A DNA stretch of 64,000 bases from DASSUW01 sp036257565 (lineage in GTDB: Bacteria > Actinomycetota > Thermoleophilia > Solirubrobacterales > Solirubrobacteraceae). This document shows positions 31,651 to 39,860 of this stretch, piece by piece. Positions within the stretch are counted from its first letter, which is position 1; every line of letters starts with the position of its first letter. The stretch is from contig DATAFH010000111.1 in assembly GCA_036257565.1 (NCBI GenBank), positions 1 through 64,000 on the forward strand. Direction: 5' to 3'. The translations under genes and the position numbers were made by a program. The notes under the pieces are model-generated. The model saw only the letters and a list, made by a program, of their open reading frames with translations. It was not told where the DNA came from and did no database searches.

Positions 31651-32895
31651 GTGGGCGACGCTCCCGGCATCGCGCTGATCGGCACCCTCGACACGAAGGG
31701 CGCCGAGATCGCGTACGTGCGCGACCGGCTGGCCGCGCTCGGGACGCGGCCGCTGATCGTCGACTCCGGGATCCTCGGCGAGGCCGAGGGCTGCGTCGCC
31801 GACGTGCCACGCGAGGAGGTCGCCCGGGCGGGCGGCCACGGGCTGGAGGCCGTGCGGGCGGCGGGCTCGCGCGGCGCCGCGGTCGCGCTCATGCTCGACG
31901 GCGTGCGCGCGGTCGTGCTGCGCGCCTACGCCGAGGGCCGCATCGCGGGCGTGCTGTGCCTGGGCGGCGCCGAGGGAGCGCTGCTGGGCGCGGCCGCCAT
32001 GCACGCGCTGCCGGTCGGCGTGCCGAAGCTCATCGTCTCCCCCAGCGCCTCTGGCCGCCGGCCGTTCGGCCCCTTCGTGGGCGAGGGCGACGTGACGGTC
32101 ATGCACTCGGTGATCGACATCCTCGGCCTCAACGAGATCTCGCGCGCGATCTTCGACAATGCGGCCGCCGCCGTGGCCGGCATGGTGCTCCAAGGGGGCC
32201 GACCGGTCGAGGCATTGGGCGAGCGCTGCGTCGGCGTGACGATGCTCGGGCAGACGACGCCCGGCGTCATGCGCGTGCGCGATGCGCTCGTGGAGGCGGG
32301 CCACGAGCCGGTCATCTTCCACGCCAACGGCGTCGGCGGGCCGGCGATGGAGCACCTGATCGAGGCCGGGGCGCTCGGCGGGGTGATCGACTTCACGCTC
32401 TCCGAGCTGGCCAACTCGCTGCTCGACGGCATCCACGCCACCGGTCCCGACCGCCTGCGCGTTGCCGGCCGCTACGGCATCCCGCAGGTCGTGGTCCCGG
32501 GCTGCGTGGACTTCTTCAACCAGGGCCCGCGCGACACCGTGCCCGAGCGCTATCGCTCGCGCAAGAGCTACTTCCACAACCCCGTCGCCACGCTCGTGCG
32601 GCTCGACGCCGCCGAGGAGGCGACGCTCGGGCGGATCGTGGCCGAGCGCCTGAACGAGGCGCGCGGGCCGGTGCACGTGGTCGCCCCCACGCGCGGCTTC
32701 TCGCTCGCCGACGCCGAGGGCGGCGACCTCTGGGACCCGGAGGCCGACCGGGCGTTCCTCGACGCCCTCGAGGCGGCACTGCGTGACGACATCCCGTACG
32801 AGACCGTCGACGCGCACGTCGACGACGCGGCGTTCGCCGACGTCGTCGCCGCGCGCTACCTGACCCTGACCCAGGAGGCAGCCCATGCCCGGTGA
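31651..32895 (+). CDS. Tm-1-like ATP-binding / UPF0261 protein
   Basis: This 414-aa protein begins GIALIGTLDTKGAEIAYVRDRL, the start of Tm-1-like/UPF0261 proteins. It contains GVLCLGGAEGALLG, LIVSPSASGRRPFGPFVG, VGVTMLGQTTPGVMRVRDAL, VIFHANGVGGPAMEHLI and VVVPGCVDFFNQGP, all family motifs. Plant Tm-1 binds ATP and blocks tomato mosaic virus replicase; the bacterial role is unknown, though these genes often sit in catabolic clusters. The usual PEP-hydrolase-like TIM partner is absent. GTG start 5 bp after the epimerase. Its end overlaps the next gene by 11 nt. Confidence 0.88.
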   Translation: MGDAPGIALIGTLDTKGAEIAYVRDRLAALGTRPLIVDSGILGEAEGCVADVPREEVARAGGHGLEAVRAAGSRGAAVALMLDGVRAVVLRAYAEGRIAGVLCLGGAEGALLGAAAMHALPVGVPKLIVSPSASGRRPFGPFVGEGDVTVMHSVIDILGLNEISRAIFDNAAAAVAGMVLQGGRPVEALGERCVGVTMLGQTTPGVMRVRDALVEAGHEPVIFHANGVGGPAMEHLIEAGALGGVIDFTLSELANSLLDGIHATGPDRLRVAGRYGIPQVVVPGCVDFFNQGPRDTVPERYRSRKSYFHNPVATLVRLDAAEEATLGRIVAERLNEARGPVHVVAPTRGFSLADAEGGDLWDPEADRAFLDALEAALRDDIPYETVDAHVDDAAFADVVAARYLTLTQEAAHAR

Positions 32896-33760
32896 CGGCC
32901 GGTGGGTGGGACCCGTATCCCACAACCTGTTCGACCTCGCGCCGCCGGACATCGAGTGGTTCCAGCAGCGCTCGGACCTCATCCTCGTGCCGATCGGCTC
33001 GCTCGAGCAGCACGGCGCGCACCTGCCACTGGGCACCGACACGATCACCGCGCTCGAGGTCTCGCGCCGGGCCGCGGAGAAGGCGGACGTGCCGTACACG
33101 CCGCCGTTCTGGGCCGGCTACTCGCCGCAGCATCTGCGCGACACCGAGTCCGGGGTCGGCACCGTGACGCTGCGGGCGAGCACGCTCAACGAGGTGCTCT
33201 ACGACATCGCCCGCTCGCTCATCCATCATGGCTGGAACAAGCTCGTGTTCGTCAACGGGCACGGCTCCAACACGAAGGTGCTCGACCCCCTGCTGCGGCG
33301 GATCAAGTACGAGACGGGGGCGTTCGTGGCGCTCTACAAGCCGTACGCGGAGCGCTACATCGGCCTCCTCGACGGGCTGCTGGAGAACCCGCCAGACGAG
33401 ACGCCGGGGTGGCACGCGTCGGAGCTCGAGACCTCGCAGGTGATGGCCCACAACCCGGCGCTCGTGCACATGGAGCGCGCCGAGCAGGACCGCGCGCGGG
33501 TGCCCGGCTGGCTGCCCGAGTCGTTCATCAAGAAGGACGGCGCGCCGGACGTGGAGTTCGACGGCTACCAGTACTTCGTGTTCCCGATGGACCACGGCGA
33601 GTTCTCGCGGACGGGCGTGATCGGAAACCCGATGACCGCTACCCCCGAGAAGGGCGAGGAGGCGCTCGAGCGGTTCGCCGACCATCTCGTGAAGGCGATC
33701 GAAGAGTTCCGGCCGCTCGAGGTCGAGGTGACTCGGAGGGCGTTCGAGGATCGCGTCTGA
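32885..33760 (+). CDS. Creatininase-family hydrolase (IolN-like candidate)
   Basis: This 291-aa protein has the creatininase metal site: E41 and H43 in GSLEQHGAHLPLGTD, D52, and VFVNGHGSN with H126. HASELETS (H177, E180) is also conserved. Family members hydrolyse cyclic amides (creatinine), FAPy intermediates, or the ring of 3-dehydro-scyllo-inosose (IolN of Thermotoga). Being flanked by epimerases and a Gfo/Idh dehydrogenase favours a ring-opening step on an oxidised cyclitol or lactone. That is inference. Confidence 0.88.
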   Translation: MPGDGRWVGPVSHNLFDLAPPDIEWFQQRSDLILVPIGSLEQHGAHLPLGTDTITALEVSRRAAEKADVPYTPPFWAGYSPQHLRDTESGVGTVTLRASTLNEVLYDIARSLIHHGWNKLVFVNGHGSNTKVLDPLLRRIKYETGAFVALYKPYAERYIGLLDGLLENPPDETPGWHASELETSQVMAHNPALVHMERAEQDRARVPGWLPESFIKKDGAPDVEFDGYQYFVFPMDHGEFSRTGVIGNPMTATPEKGEEALERFADHLVKAIEEFRPLEVEVTRRAFEDRV

Positions 33761-33766
33761 GGGCCG

Positions 33767-34546
33767 ATGCCACCAGCCCTGCGCCGAGCCCAGATCCTGG
33801 AGCGGATCCAGCGCGACGGAGGCGTGTCCGTCGCCGATCTCGCGCGCGACCACTCGGTGTCGCCGATCACCGTGCACCGGGACCTCGAGCAGCTGGCGCG
33901 CGAAGGCCTGGTGGAGCGGGTGCACGGCGGGGCGAAGGCGTTGCGGGGCACCGGCGCGCCGCCGATCGCCACCGCGTGGGCGCAGCGGGTGAACCAGGAG
34001 GGGCCGGCGAAGGCGGCGATCGCCGCGCATGTGGCGCGCACGGTGACCAGCGCCTCGACGATCTTCATCGACGCGTCGTCGACGGGACTGGCGCTCGCCC
34101 GGCGGCTGATGGAGCAGCCGCCGAACGAGCTGACGCTGGTCACGAACTCGCCGGCCATCGCCCACGAGGTGCTCGCCGAGCCGATGCACGTGGTGGTCTG
34201 CCCCGGTGAGCTCGACCAGCACATGCGCATGCTCGCCGGCCGCTGGACCGTCGAGTTCCTGCACGAGCTGAACTTCGACGTCGCCTACGTGTCGGCGGCG
34301 GGGCTGACGCTGGACGCCGGCCTGACCACCTCGCGCCGCCCGCTGGCCGACGTGGTGAACGCCGCGCGCGCCGGGGCCGCGCGCACCGTCGGGCTGATCG
34401 ACGCGAGTAAGTTCGGCCGTGCGTCGCTCGTCACCATCGCCGAGGCGCAGGAGCTGGATCTGATCGTGACCGACGACGGGCTGCCGGAGCCCGCCACGGA
34501 GAAGTACCGTGCCGCCGGGGTGCGGCTGGAGATCGCCAACAGCTAG
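33767..34546 (+). CDS. DeoR-family transcriptional regulator
   Basis: This 259-aa regulator has an N-terminal DeoR winged helix (RRAQILERIQRDGGVSVADLARDHSVSPITVHRDLEQLAREGLVERVHGGA). The C-terminal DeoRC effector domain is isomerase-like (TIFIDASSTGLALARRL, LTLVTNSPAIAHEVL, LIDASKFGR). Such proteins usually repress sugar catabolic operons and respond to a phosphorylated intermediate. It sits in the middle of the operon it probably controls, 6 bp after the creatininase gene. Confidence 0.92.
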   Translation: MPPALRRAQILERIQRDGGVSVADLARDHSVSPITVHRDLEQLAREGLVERVHGGAKALRGTGAPPIATAWAQRVNQEGPAKAAIAAHVARTVTSASTIFIDASSTGLALARRLMEQPPNELTLVTNSPAIAHEVLAEPMHVVVCPGELDQHMRMLAGRWTVEFLHELNFDVAYVSAAGLTLDAGLTTSRRPLADVVNAARAGAARTVGLIDASKFGRASLVTIAEAQELDLIVTDDGLPEPATEKYRAAGVRLEIANS

Positions 34547-34557
34547 CTGGAGGAGCC

Positions 34558-35559
34558 ATGGCACGACCCGTAACGCTGTTCACCGGGCAATGGGCGGACC
34601 TGCCGCTCTCCGACCTTGCCGCCAAGTGCTCCGGCTGGAGCTTCGACGGGTTGGAGCTGGCCTGCTGGGGCGACCACTTCGACGTGGCCGAGGCGATGCG
34701 CGACTCCGGCTATGCGGCCGGGCGGCGCGAGCTGCTCGACCGCCACGGCCTCGGCTGCTGGGCGATCGGAAACCACCTGGTGGGCCAGGCGGTCTGCGAC
34801 CCGATCGACGCGCGTCACAAGGGCGTGCTGTCGCCTGAGATCTGGGCCGACGGGGATCCCGAGGGCGTCCGCCGGCGGGCGGCCGAGGCGCTGAAGGACA
34901 CCGCCCGCGCCGCCGCCCAGCTCGGCGTCGACGTGGTGACGGGCTTCACCGGCTCGCCGATCTGGCACATGCTCTACTCGTTCCCGCCCAACGACTTCGA
35001 CGCGATCGAGCGCGGCTACGACGAGTTCGCCGAGCGCTGGGGGCCGATCATCGACGTGTTCGAAGCCGAGGGCGTGCGCTTCGCGCTCGAGGTGCACCCG
35101 ACGGAGATCGCGTACGACTTCGTGACCACGCGCAAGGCACTGGCCGCAATCGGCGACCGGCCCGGGTTCGGCATCAACTTCGACCCGAGCCACTTCGAGC
35201 ACCAGTTCCTGGACTCCGCGGCGTTCATCACGGAGTTCGCCCACAAGATCTTCCATGCCCACATCAAGGACTCCGTCCGCCACCTCGACGGCCGCTCGTC
35301 GATCCTCGGCGGGCACCTGAACTTCGGCGAGCCGGGACGGGGCTGGGACTTCGTCTCCCCCGGCCACGGCGACGTCGACTTCGAGGCCATGATCCGGGCG
35401 CTCAACCGCATCGGCTACTCCGGGCCGCTGTCGATCGAGTGGGAGGACTCGGGGATGGACCGCGACTGGGGCGCGCCCGACGCGCTGGCGTTCGTGCGCC
35501 GGACTGACTTCGCACCCTCGGCCGTGGCCTTCGACGCCGCGTTCGCGAAGGAGGCGTGA
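34558..35559 (+). CDS. Sugar phosphate isomerase/epimerase-like TIM-barrel protein
   Basis: This 333-aa second barrel of the operon has LTGFTGSPIWHMLYSFP-like aromatic residues and likely ligands: Glu in RFALEVHPTEIAYDF, Asp in GINFDPSHFEHQF, His in IFHAHIKDS, Glu in LSIEWEDSGMDRDWG. It resembles IolE/IolH-type and 3-keto-sugar processing proteins more than the first barrel does. A GGAGGAGCC ribosome-binding sequence lies just before the ATG. The stop overlaps the dehydrogenase start. Confidence 0.88.
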   Translation: MARPVTLFTGQWADLPLSDLAAKCSGWSFDGLELACWGDHFDVAEAMRDSGYAAGRRELLDRHGLGCWAIGNHLVGQAVCDPIDARHKGVLSPEIWADGDPEGVRRRAAEALKDTARAAAQLGVDVVTGFTGSPIWHMLYSFPPNDFDAIERGYDEFAERWGPIIDVFEAEGVRFALEVHPTEIAYDFVTTRKALAAIGDRPGFGINFDPSHFEHQFLDSAAFITEFAHKIFHAHIKDSVRHLDGRSSILGGHLNFGEPGRGWDFVSPGHGDVDFEAMIRALNRIGYSGPLSIEWEDSGMDRDWGAPDALAFVRRTDFAPSAVAFDAAFAKEA

Positions 35560-36644
35560 TGGCCGAGATCGGGGTCGGGATGCTCGGCTACGCGTTCATG
35601 GGCAAGGCCCACGCGAACGCGTACCACAAGATCGGCTACATGACGTGGCCGCCGCCGCTCGAGCCGCAGCTCGTGGCGATCGCAGGGCGCAACGAGGAGG
35701 CGGTATCCGAGGCGGCGCGCCGCTACGGCTTCGAGGCGTACGTGACCGACTGGCAGGCGCTGGTGGCGGACGACCGCATCGGGCTGTTCGACAACTCCGG
35801 GCCGAACAACCTGCACGCCGGGCCGACGATCGCGGCGGCCGAGGCGGGCAAGCACGTGATCTGCGAGAAGCCACTGGGGCGCGACGCCGCCGAGTCCTAC
35901 GAGACCTGGCAGCGCGTGCAGGCCACGGGCGTCAAGCAGATGTGCGCCTTCAACTACCGCTTCGTGCCGGCCGTGCGGCTCGCGCGCGAGATGATCGAGT
36001 CCGGCGCGCTGGGCGAGATCCGCCACTTCCGCGGCGCGTACCTGCAGGAGTGGGGCACGACCGACGCCGCCGTCTGGCGGTTCGACAAGGAGGCCGCGGG
36101 CTCGGGCGCGCTCGGCGACCTCGGCGCGCACGTGATCGACCTCGCGCGCTACCTCGTCGGCGAGATCACCGAGGTGTCTGCGTTGACCGCCACGTTCGCG
36201 CCCGGCCGGGAGGTCGACGACGCGTTCGAGGCGGCGGTGCGGTTCGAGGGCGGCGCCGTGGGGACGATCGAGGCGTCGCGCTTCTGCCAGGGGCGCAAGA
36301 ACGCGTTCACCTGGGAGATCAACGGGTCCGAGGGCTCACTCGCCTTCAACCTGGAGCGGCTGAACGAGCTCGAGCACTGCGAGGGCAACGCGGGCTTCCG
36401 CGACGTGCTCGTCACCGAGGCCCACCACCCGTTCTGGGAGTTCTGGTGGCCGCAGGGGCACATCATCGGCTGGGAGCACACGTTCGTGCACGAGATCCAC
36501 CACCTCCTGACCGCGATCCGCGACGATTCTGACGTGGCGCCCCACGGCGCGACGCTCGAGGACGGCTACCGCGCAGCCGAGGTGTGCGACGCGGTGCTGC
36601 GGTCGGCCGAGAGCGGCTCCCGGGAGACCGTCACGTACCGCTGA
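35559..36644 (+). CDS. Gfo/Idh/MocA-family oxidoreductase
   Basis: This 361-aa NAD(P)-dependent dehydrogenase has the Rossmann start GVGMLGYAFMGKAHANAY, the conserved CEKPLGRDAAE (EKP motif) and MCAFNYRFVPAVRLAREMIESGALGEIRHFRG. Catalytic His/Asp residues lie in GDLGAHVIDLARYLVGE. Family members oxidise inositols (IolG), glucose or keto-sugars. It is coupled (TGATG) to the preceding epimerase and is the last gene of the catabolic operon. The ATG is preferred over the GTG three bases earlier. Confidence 0.9.
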   Translation: MAEIGVGMLGYAFMGKAHANAYHKIGYMTWPPPLEPQLVAIAGRNEEAVSEAARRYGFEAYVTDWQALVADDRIGLFDNSGPNNLHAGPTIAAAEAGKHVICEKPLGRDAAESYETWQRVQATGVKQMCAFNYRFVPAVRLAREMIESGALGEIRHFRGAYLQEWGTTDAAVWRFDKEAAGSGALGDLGAHVIDLARYLVGEITEVSALTATFAPGREVDDAFEAAVRFEGGAVGTIEASRFCQGRKNAFTWEINGSEGSLAFNLERLNELEHCEGNAGFRDVLVTEAHHPFWEFWWPQGHIIGWEHTFVHEIHHLLTAIRDDSDVAPHGATLEDGYRAAEVCDAVLRSAESGSRETVTYR

Positions 36645-36765
36645 GGCGCTCCTCGCGGCGGCCCGGGAAGCGTGGCACGCCGTCGTCGGGGATCGGCTCC
36701 CAGTCCGGGGCCGAGGAGACCCACTGGTGCCCCTGGGGACGGATCCCCGGGTACCTCGGCGAACG
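36631..36765 (-). pseudogene. Possible 3' remnant of a gene (44 codons, no start)
   Basis: On the minus strand, after a TGA at 36768-36766, a 44-codon stretch with protein-like composition runs to a stop. It includes GIRPQGHQWVSSAPDWEPIP and DDGVPRFPGR. No start codon or upstream frame exists. It converges on, and slightly overlaps, the dehydrogenase end, and lies 47 bp from palindromic repeat copy 2. It could be a truncated gene tail or a chance frame. I do not recognise the parent family. Confidence 0.25.
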
Positions 36766-36811
36766 TCAACGGCGGCTGGGGTAGGGAGGCGGCGAGCTCG
36801 GGCGGTCGCGA

Positions 36812-36928
36812 GGGTGCATTTGGTCGACCTCGCGATGTTCCGGCTCGGGAAGTCGACGTTAGGCCCCTATATGGTGCATTTCGTCGACGTCGCGAGAATC
36901 CGCATGACGAAGTCGACGAAATGCACCC
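36812..36928. repeat. Dispersed palindromic element, copy 2 (117 bp)
   Basis: Terminal arms GGGTGCATTTGGTCGAC (36812-36828) and GTCGACGAAATGCACCC (36912-36928) are inverted with one mismatch. An internal half-site GGTGCATTTCGTCGAC and a CTATATAGG core lie between. Reverse-complemented, it aligns end to end with copy 1 at 18336-18454. It sits between convergent genes ending at 36644 and 36954. Confidence 0.85.
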
Positions 36929-36953
36929 GCACCGCGGCCGGCTCCCACCCTGC

Positions 36954-37727
36954 CTACCCAGCCGGGATTGACTTTCGAAGCGCCGCGGCCGCAGCCGCAG
37001 AGCCGGCCGCCAGCACCGCGCTCTCGAACGTGCACGAGAACATGCTGAAGCCCATCTCCCGGAACCCGGGCGCCAGCTCAGGGCTCCCGATATGGATCGC
37101 CGCCGTCTTCCCGGCCGCGGCAGCAGCCGCGGCGATCCGCCGCCCCGCATCCAGCAGAGCCGCACTCTCCAGGTCCAGCTCCACACCGAGATCGTTCGAC
37201 AGATCGGCCGGCCCCATCAGCAACGCGTCCACAGCTTCCACGGCCGCGATCTCGGCGACCGCCTCGAGCGCGCCGGCCCGCTCGATCTGCACGATGCACG
37301 CGAGCGCGTCGTCGGCCACGGAGCGAAACGCCGGGCCGGCGGCGCCGAACCGGTTGCCGCGCGAGAACGGGGAGATGCCTCGCGAGCCCGTGTAGCGGAC
37401 CGCCCGCGCCGCCGCGGCCGCCTCATCGACCGACCCGACCTGCGGCACGATCACGCCCTGGGCGCCAGCGTCGAGCATGCGGCCGGCCTGGGCGGGGCCG
37501 TCCGGGACCCGGACGACGACGGCGGCGTGCTTGTCGGCGGCCGCGATCTGCGCGCGAGCCGCGCCCTCGTCGCCCGCCCCGTGCTCGAGATCGACGACCA
37601 CGACGTCGAACCCGCTCATCGCGGTCACCTGCGCGCTGACGGGCGACCCGAGGTCGAGGAACGCGACGGCCAGCGGCTCGCGCCGCCGCAGCCGCTCCCG
37701 CAGACCCGTGAACGCCATGGCGGTCAT
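36954..37727 (-). CDS. HpcH/HpaI-family aldolase
   Basis: This 257-aa protein has FDVVVVDLEHGAGD, AAVVVRVPDGPAQAGRMLDAGAQGVIVPQV, then VQIERAG and LLMGPADLSNDLG, the class II pyruvate-aldolase (HpcH/HpaI, GarL, RhmA) signature with metal ligands in IE and PADLS. It cleaves 2-keto-3-deoxy acids to pyruvate plus an aldehyde. The loop after IVPQV lacks the usual run before AVRYTGSRGISP but is otherwise complete. Three in-frame ATGs at 37718-37730 are candidates. Its start abuts the divergent aminotransferase, so they may share a promoter. Confidence 0.88.
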   Translation of the reverse strand: MTAMAFTGLRERLRRREPLAVAFLDLGSPVSAQVTAMSGFDVVVVDLEHGAGDEGAARAQIAAADKHAAVVVRVPDGPAQAGRMLDAGAQGVIVPQVGSVDEAAAAARAVRYTGSRGISPFSRGNRFGAAGPAFRSVADDALACIVQIERAGALEAVAEIAAVEAVDALLMGPADLSNDLGVELDLESAALLDAGRRIAAAAAAAGKTAAIHIGSPELAPGFREMGFSMFSCTFESAVLAAGSAAAAAALRKSIPAG

Positions 37728-37749
37728 CATGGCGAATAGGGTGCCCGCG

Positions 37750-38892
37750 GTGATCGCCTCTCGGCTGGCCGGCTTCGGCACGACGATCTTCACCGAGATG
37801 TCGGCCCTCGCGCAGCGCACGGGGTCGATCAACCTCGGGCAGGGATTCCCGGACGAGGACGGGCCGCCCGAGGTGCTGGAGGCGGCGGCGCGGGCGCTGC
37901 GCGACGGCCACAACCAGTACGCGCCCCTGTCCGGCGTGCCCGCCCTGCTCGAGGCGGTGGCCGACCACCAGCGGCGCTTCTACGGCCTCGAGGTCGACCC
38001 GCAGATCGAAGTGCAGGTGACGTTCGGGGCCACGGAGGCGATCGCGGCCGTGATGCTCGGGCTGCTCGAGCCCGACGACGAGGTCGTGGTCTTCGAGCCG
38101 CTCTACGACTCCTACGCGGCGTCGATCGCGATGGCGGGCGCCCGTCGGCGCGTCGTCACCCTCCGGCCGCCGGGCTGGCGGCTCGACCTCGACGCGCTGC
38201 ACGAGGCGGTCGGGCCGCGGACGCGGCTCCTGCTCCTCAATACGCCCCACAACCCCACGGGCAAGGTGTTCACCCGCGCGGAGCTGGAGCAGATCGCCGG
38301 CCTCTGTCGCCGACGCGACCTGATCGCCGTCGCCGACGAGGTCTACGAGCACCTCGTCTACGAGGGCGAGCACCTCCCGCTCGCGACGCTGCCCGGCATG
38401 GCCGAGCGCACGCTCACGATCTCGTCGATCGGGAAGACGTTCTCGGCCACGGGCTGGAAGATCGGCTGGGCGACCGGCCCGCCCTCCCTCATCGCCGCCG
38501 TTCGCGCCGCCAAGCAGTTCCTGACCTTCGCGGGCGGGACGCCGCTCCAGCATGCGAGCGCAGCGGCGCTGGGCATGTCCGACGCCTTCTACGCGGGACT
38601 GGCGGACGACTACCGCGGCAAGCGCGACCGCATCTGCGCCGGCCTCGAGGCGGCCGGGCTCGAGCCGATTCCGCCCGCCGGCACGTACTTCGTCAACGCC
38701 CGCGTCGACGGTGACGGCGCCGGCTTCTGCCGCGAGCTGCCGGAGCGCGCCGGCGTGGTCGCCATCCCCACGAGCGTCTTCTACGACGACAAGGACGCCG
38801 GCCGCTCGCTCGTGCGCTTCGCGTTCTGCAAGCACGACGCGGTCATCGACGAGGCGGCCGCCCGCCTCGCCCGCGCCGGGGCGCCCACTTGA
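37750..38892 (+). CDS. Class I/II PLP aminotransferase
   Basis: This 380-aa fold-I aminotransferase is of the kynurenine/methionine type. It opens INLGQGFPDEDGPPEVL and has NQYAPLSGVPALLEAV, NTPHNPTGK (164-172), ADEVYEHLVY and PLP lysine K229 in SSIGKTFSATGWKIGW. It is full length. AGGG lies 8 nt before the GTG start. It overlaps the next gene by 4 nt (TTGA), placing it at the head of an operon with two esterases and an ATP-grasp enzyme. The amino acid substrate is unknown. Confidence 0.9.
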   Translation: MIASRLAGFGTTIFTEMSALAQRTGSINLGQGFPDEDGPPEVLEAAARALRDGHNQYAPLSGVPALLEAVADHQRRFYGLEVDPQIEVQVTFGATEAIAAVMLGLLEPDDEVVVFEPLYDSYAASIAMAGARRRVVTLRPPGWRLDLDALHEAVGPRTRLLLLNTPHNPTGKVFTRAELEQIAGLCRRRDLIAVADEVYEHLVYEGEHLPLATLPGMAERTLTISSIGKTFSATGWKIGWATGPPSLIAAVRAAKQFLTFAGGTPLQHASAAALGMSDAFYAGLADDYRGKRDRICAGLEAAGLEPIPPAGTYFVNARVDGDGAGFCRELPERAGVVAIPTSVFYDDKDAGRSLVRFAFCKHDAVIDEAAARLARAGAPT

Positions 38893-39860
38893 CCCTGCGG
38901 TTCGCCGACCCGGAGCACCGCTACGCCGCCGTGCGCCTCAAGTCCGACCTCCCGGACGCCGCATTCGGCTACGACGGCGACCACTGGAACCTCGACGTCG
39001 ACCTTGGTCCCCTCGACCGCCTCGAGTACCAGCTCGAGCTCGAGCACCCCGGCGGCGAGCGCGAGACCGTCTGCGACCCCGCCAATCCGCACCGCGCCCC
39101 CGGTGCCTTCGGCGAGAAGTCGGTCCTCGTCTCTGCCGGCTACGAGGCGCCCGCCTGGCTGCAGACCGAGCCCGTCCCCGGCGAGATCACGGAGATCGCC
39201 CCCCGCGGGCGCGGGCTGCGCCGGACCGTCCCGATCCGGATCTGGAGCCCCGCCGCAGGCACGCTCCCGCTGCTCGTCGCCCACGACGGCCCCGAGTACG
39301 ACACGCTCAGCTCGCTCACCCGGTATGCCGGGGCGATGATCGCGACGGACGAGCTGCCGCCCTTCCGCGTCGCGATGCTCTCGCCCGGGCACCGTGACGA
39401 GTGGTATTCGGGCTCGGCCCACTACGCCCGCGCCCTGGCCACCGACCTGCTGCCGGCGCTCGAGGATGCCATGGTGCCGGTCGGCGCGGGCGCCAGCCTG
39501 GGGGCGCTGGCCATGCTCCACGCGCACGCCCGCCGCGGCGTGCTGGCCGGCCTCTTCCTGCAGTCGGGCTCCTTCTTCGTCCCCCGCCACGACGCCCACG
39601 AGTCACGCTTCCCCCGCTACCGCCGGATCGTGCGAGTCGTGCGCGAGCTGCAGCGCGACGCCGGACCGCCCGTGCCCGTCACGATGACGTGCGGCGCGCG
39701 CGAGGAGAATCTGCCCAACAACCGCCTCATGGCCCGCGCGCTCACCACCCAGGGCTTCGAGGCGACGCTGCACGTGAACCCCGACCTGCACAACTACACG
39801 GGCTGGCGCGACGCGCTTCATCCGCACCTCACGCGGCTGCTCGCGAGGGTGTGGGCATGA
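38889..39860 (+). CDS. Alpha/beta-hydrolase esterase with N-terminal beta-sandwich (Fes/EsteraseD-like)
   Basis: This 323-aa protein has an N-terminal beta-rich E-set-like region (about 1-95, WNLDVDLGPLDRLEYQLELE) like enterochelin esterases. A hydrolase domain follows with the nucleophile elbow GASLG (S203) and a late His region around LHNYTGWRDAL. It would cleave an ester or act as an acyltransferase. TTG start overlapping the aminotransferase stop; ATGA overlap with the next esterase. Confidence 0.82.
   Translation: MTLRFADPEHRYAAVRLKSDLPDAAFGYDGDHWNLDVDLGPLDRLEYQLELEHPGGERETVCDPANPHRAPGAFGEKSVLVSAGYEAPAWLQTEPVPGEITEIAPRGRGLRRTVPIRIWSPAAGTLPLLVAHDGPEYDTLSSLTRYAGAMIATDELPPFRVAMLSPGHRDEWYSGSAHYARALATDLLPALEDAMVPVGAGASLGALAMLHAHARRGVLAGLFLQSGSFFVPRHDAHESRFPRYRRIVRVVRELQRDAGPPVPVTMTCGAREENLPNNRLMARALTTQGFEATLHVNPDLHNYTGWRDALHPHLTRLLARVWA

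Noticed and set aside
32516..34564. 682-codon minus-strand frame over the creatininase and DeoR genes
   Set aside because: The plus-strand genes carry complete catalytic and helix-turn-helix motifs. This frame does not.
36566..37186. 206-codon minus frame through repeat copy 2
   Set aside because: It crosses the palindromic repeat and the start-less remnant in another frame, and its composition is non-protein-like.
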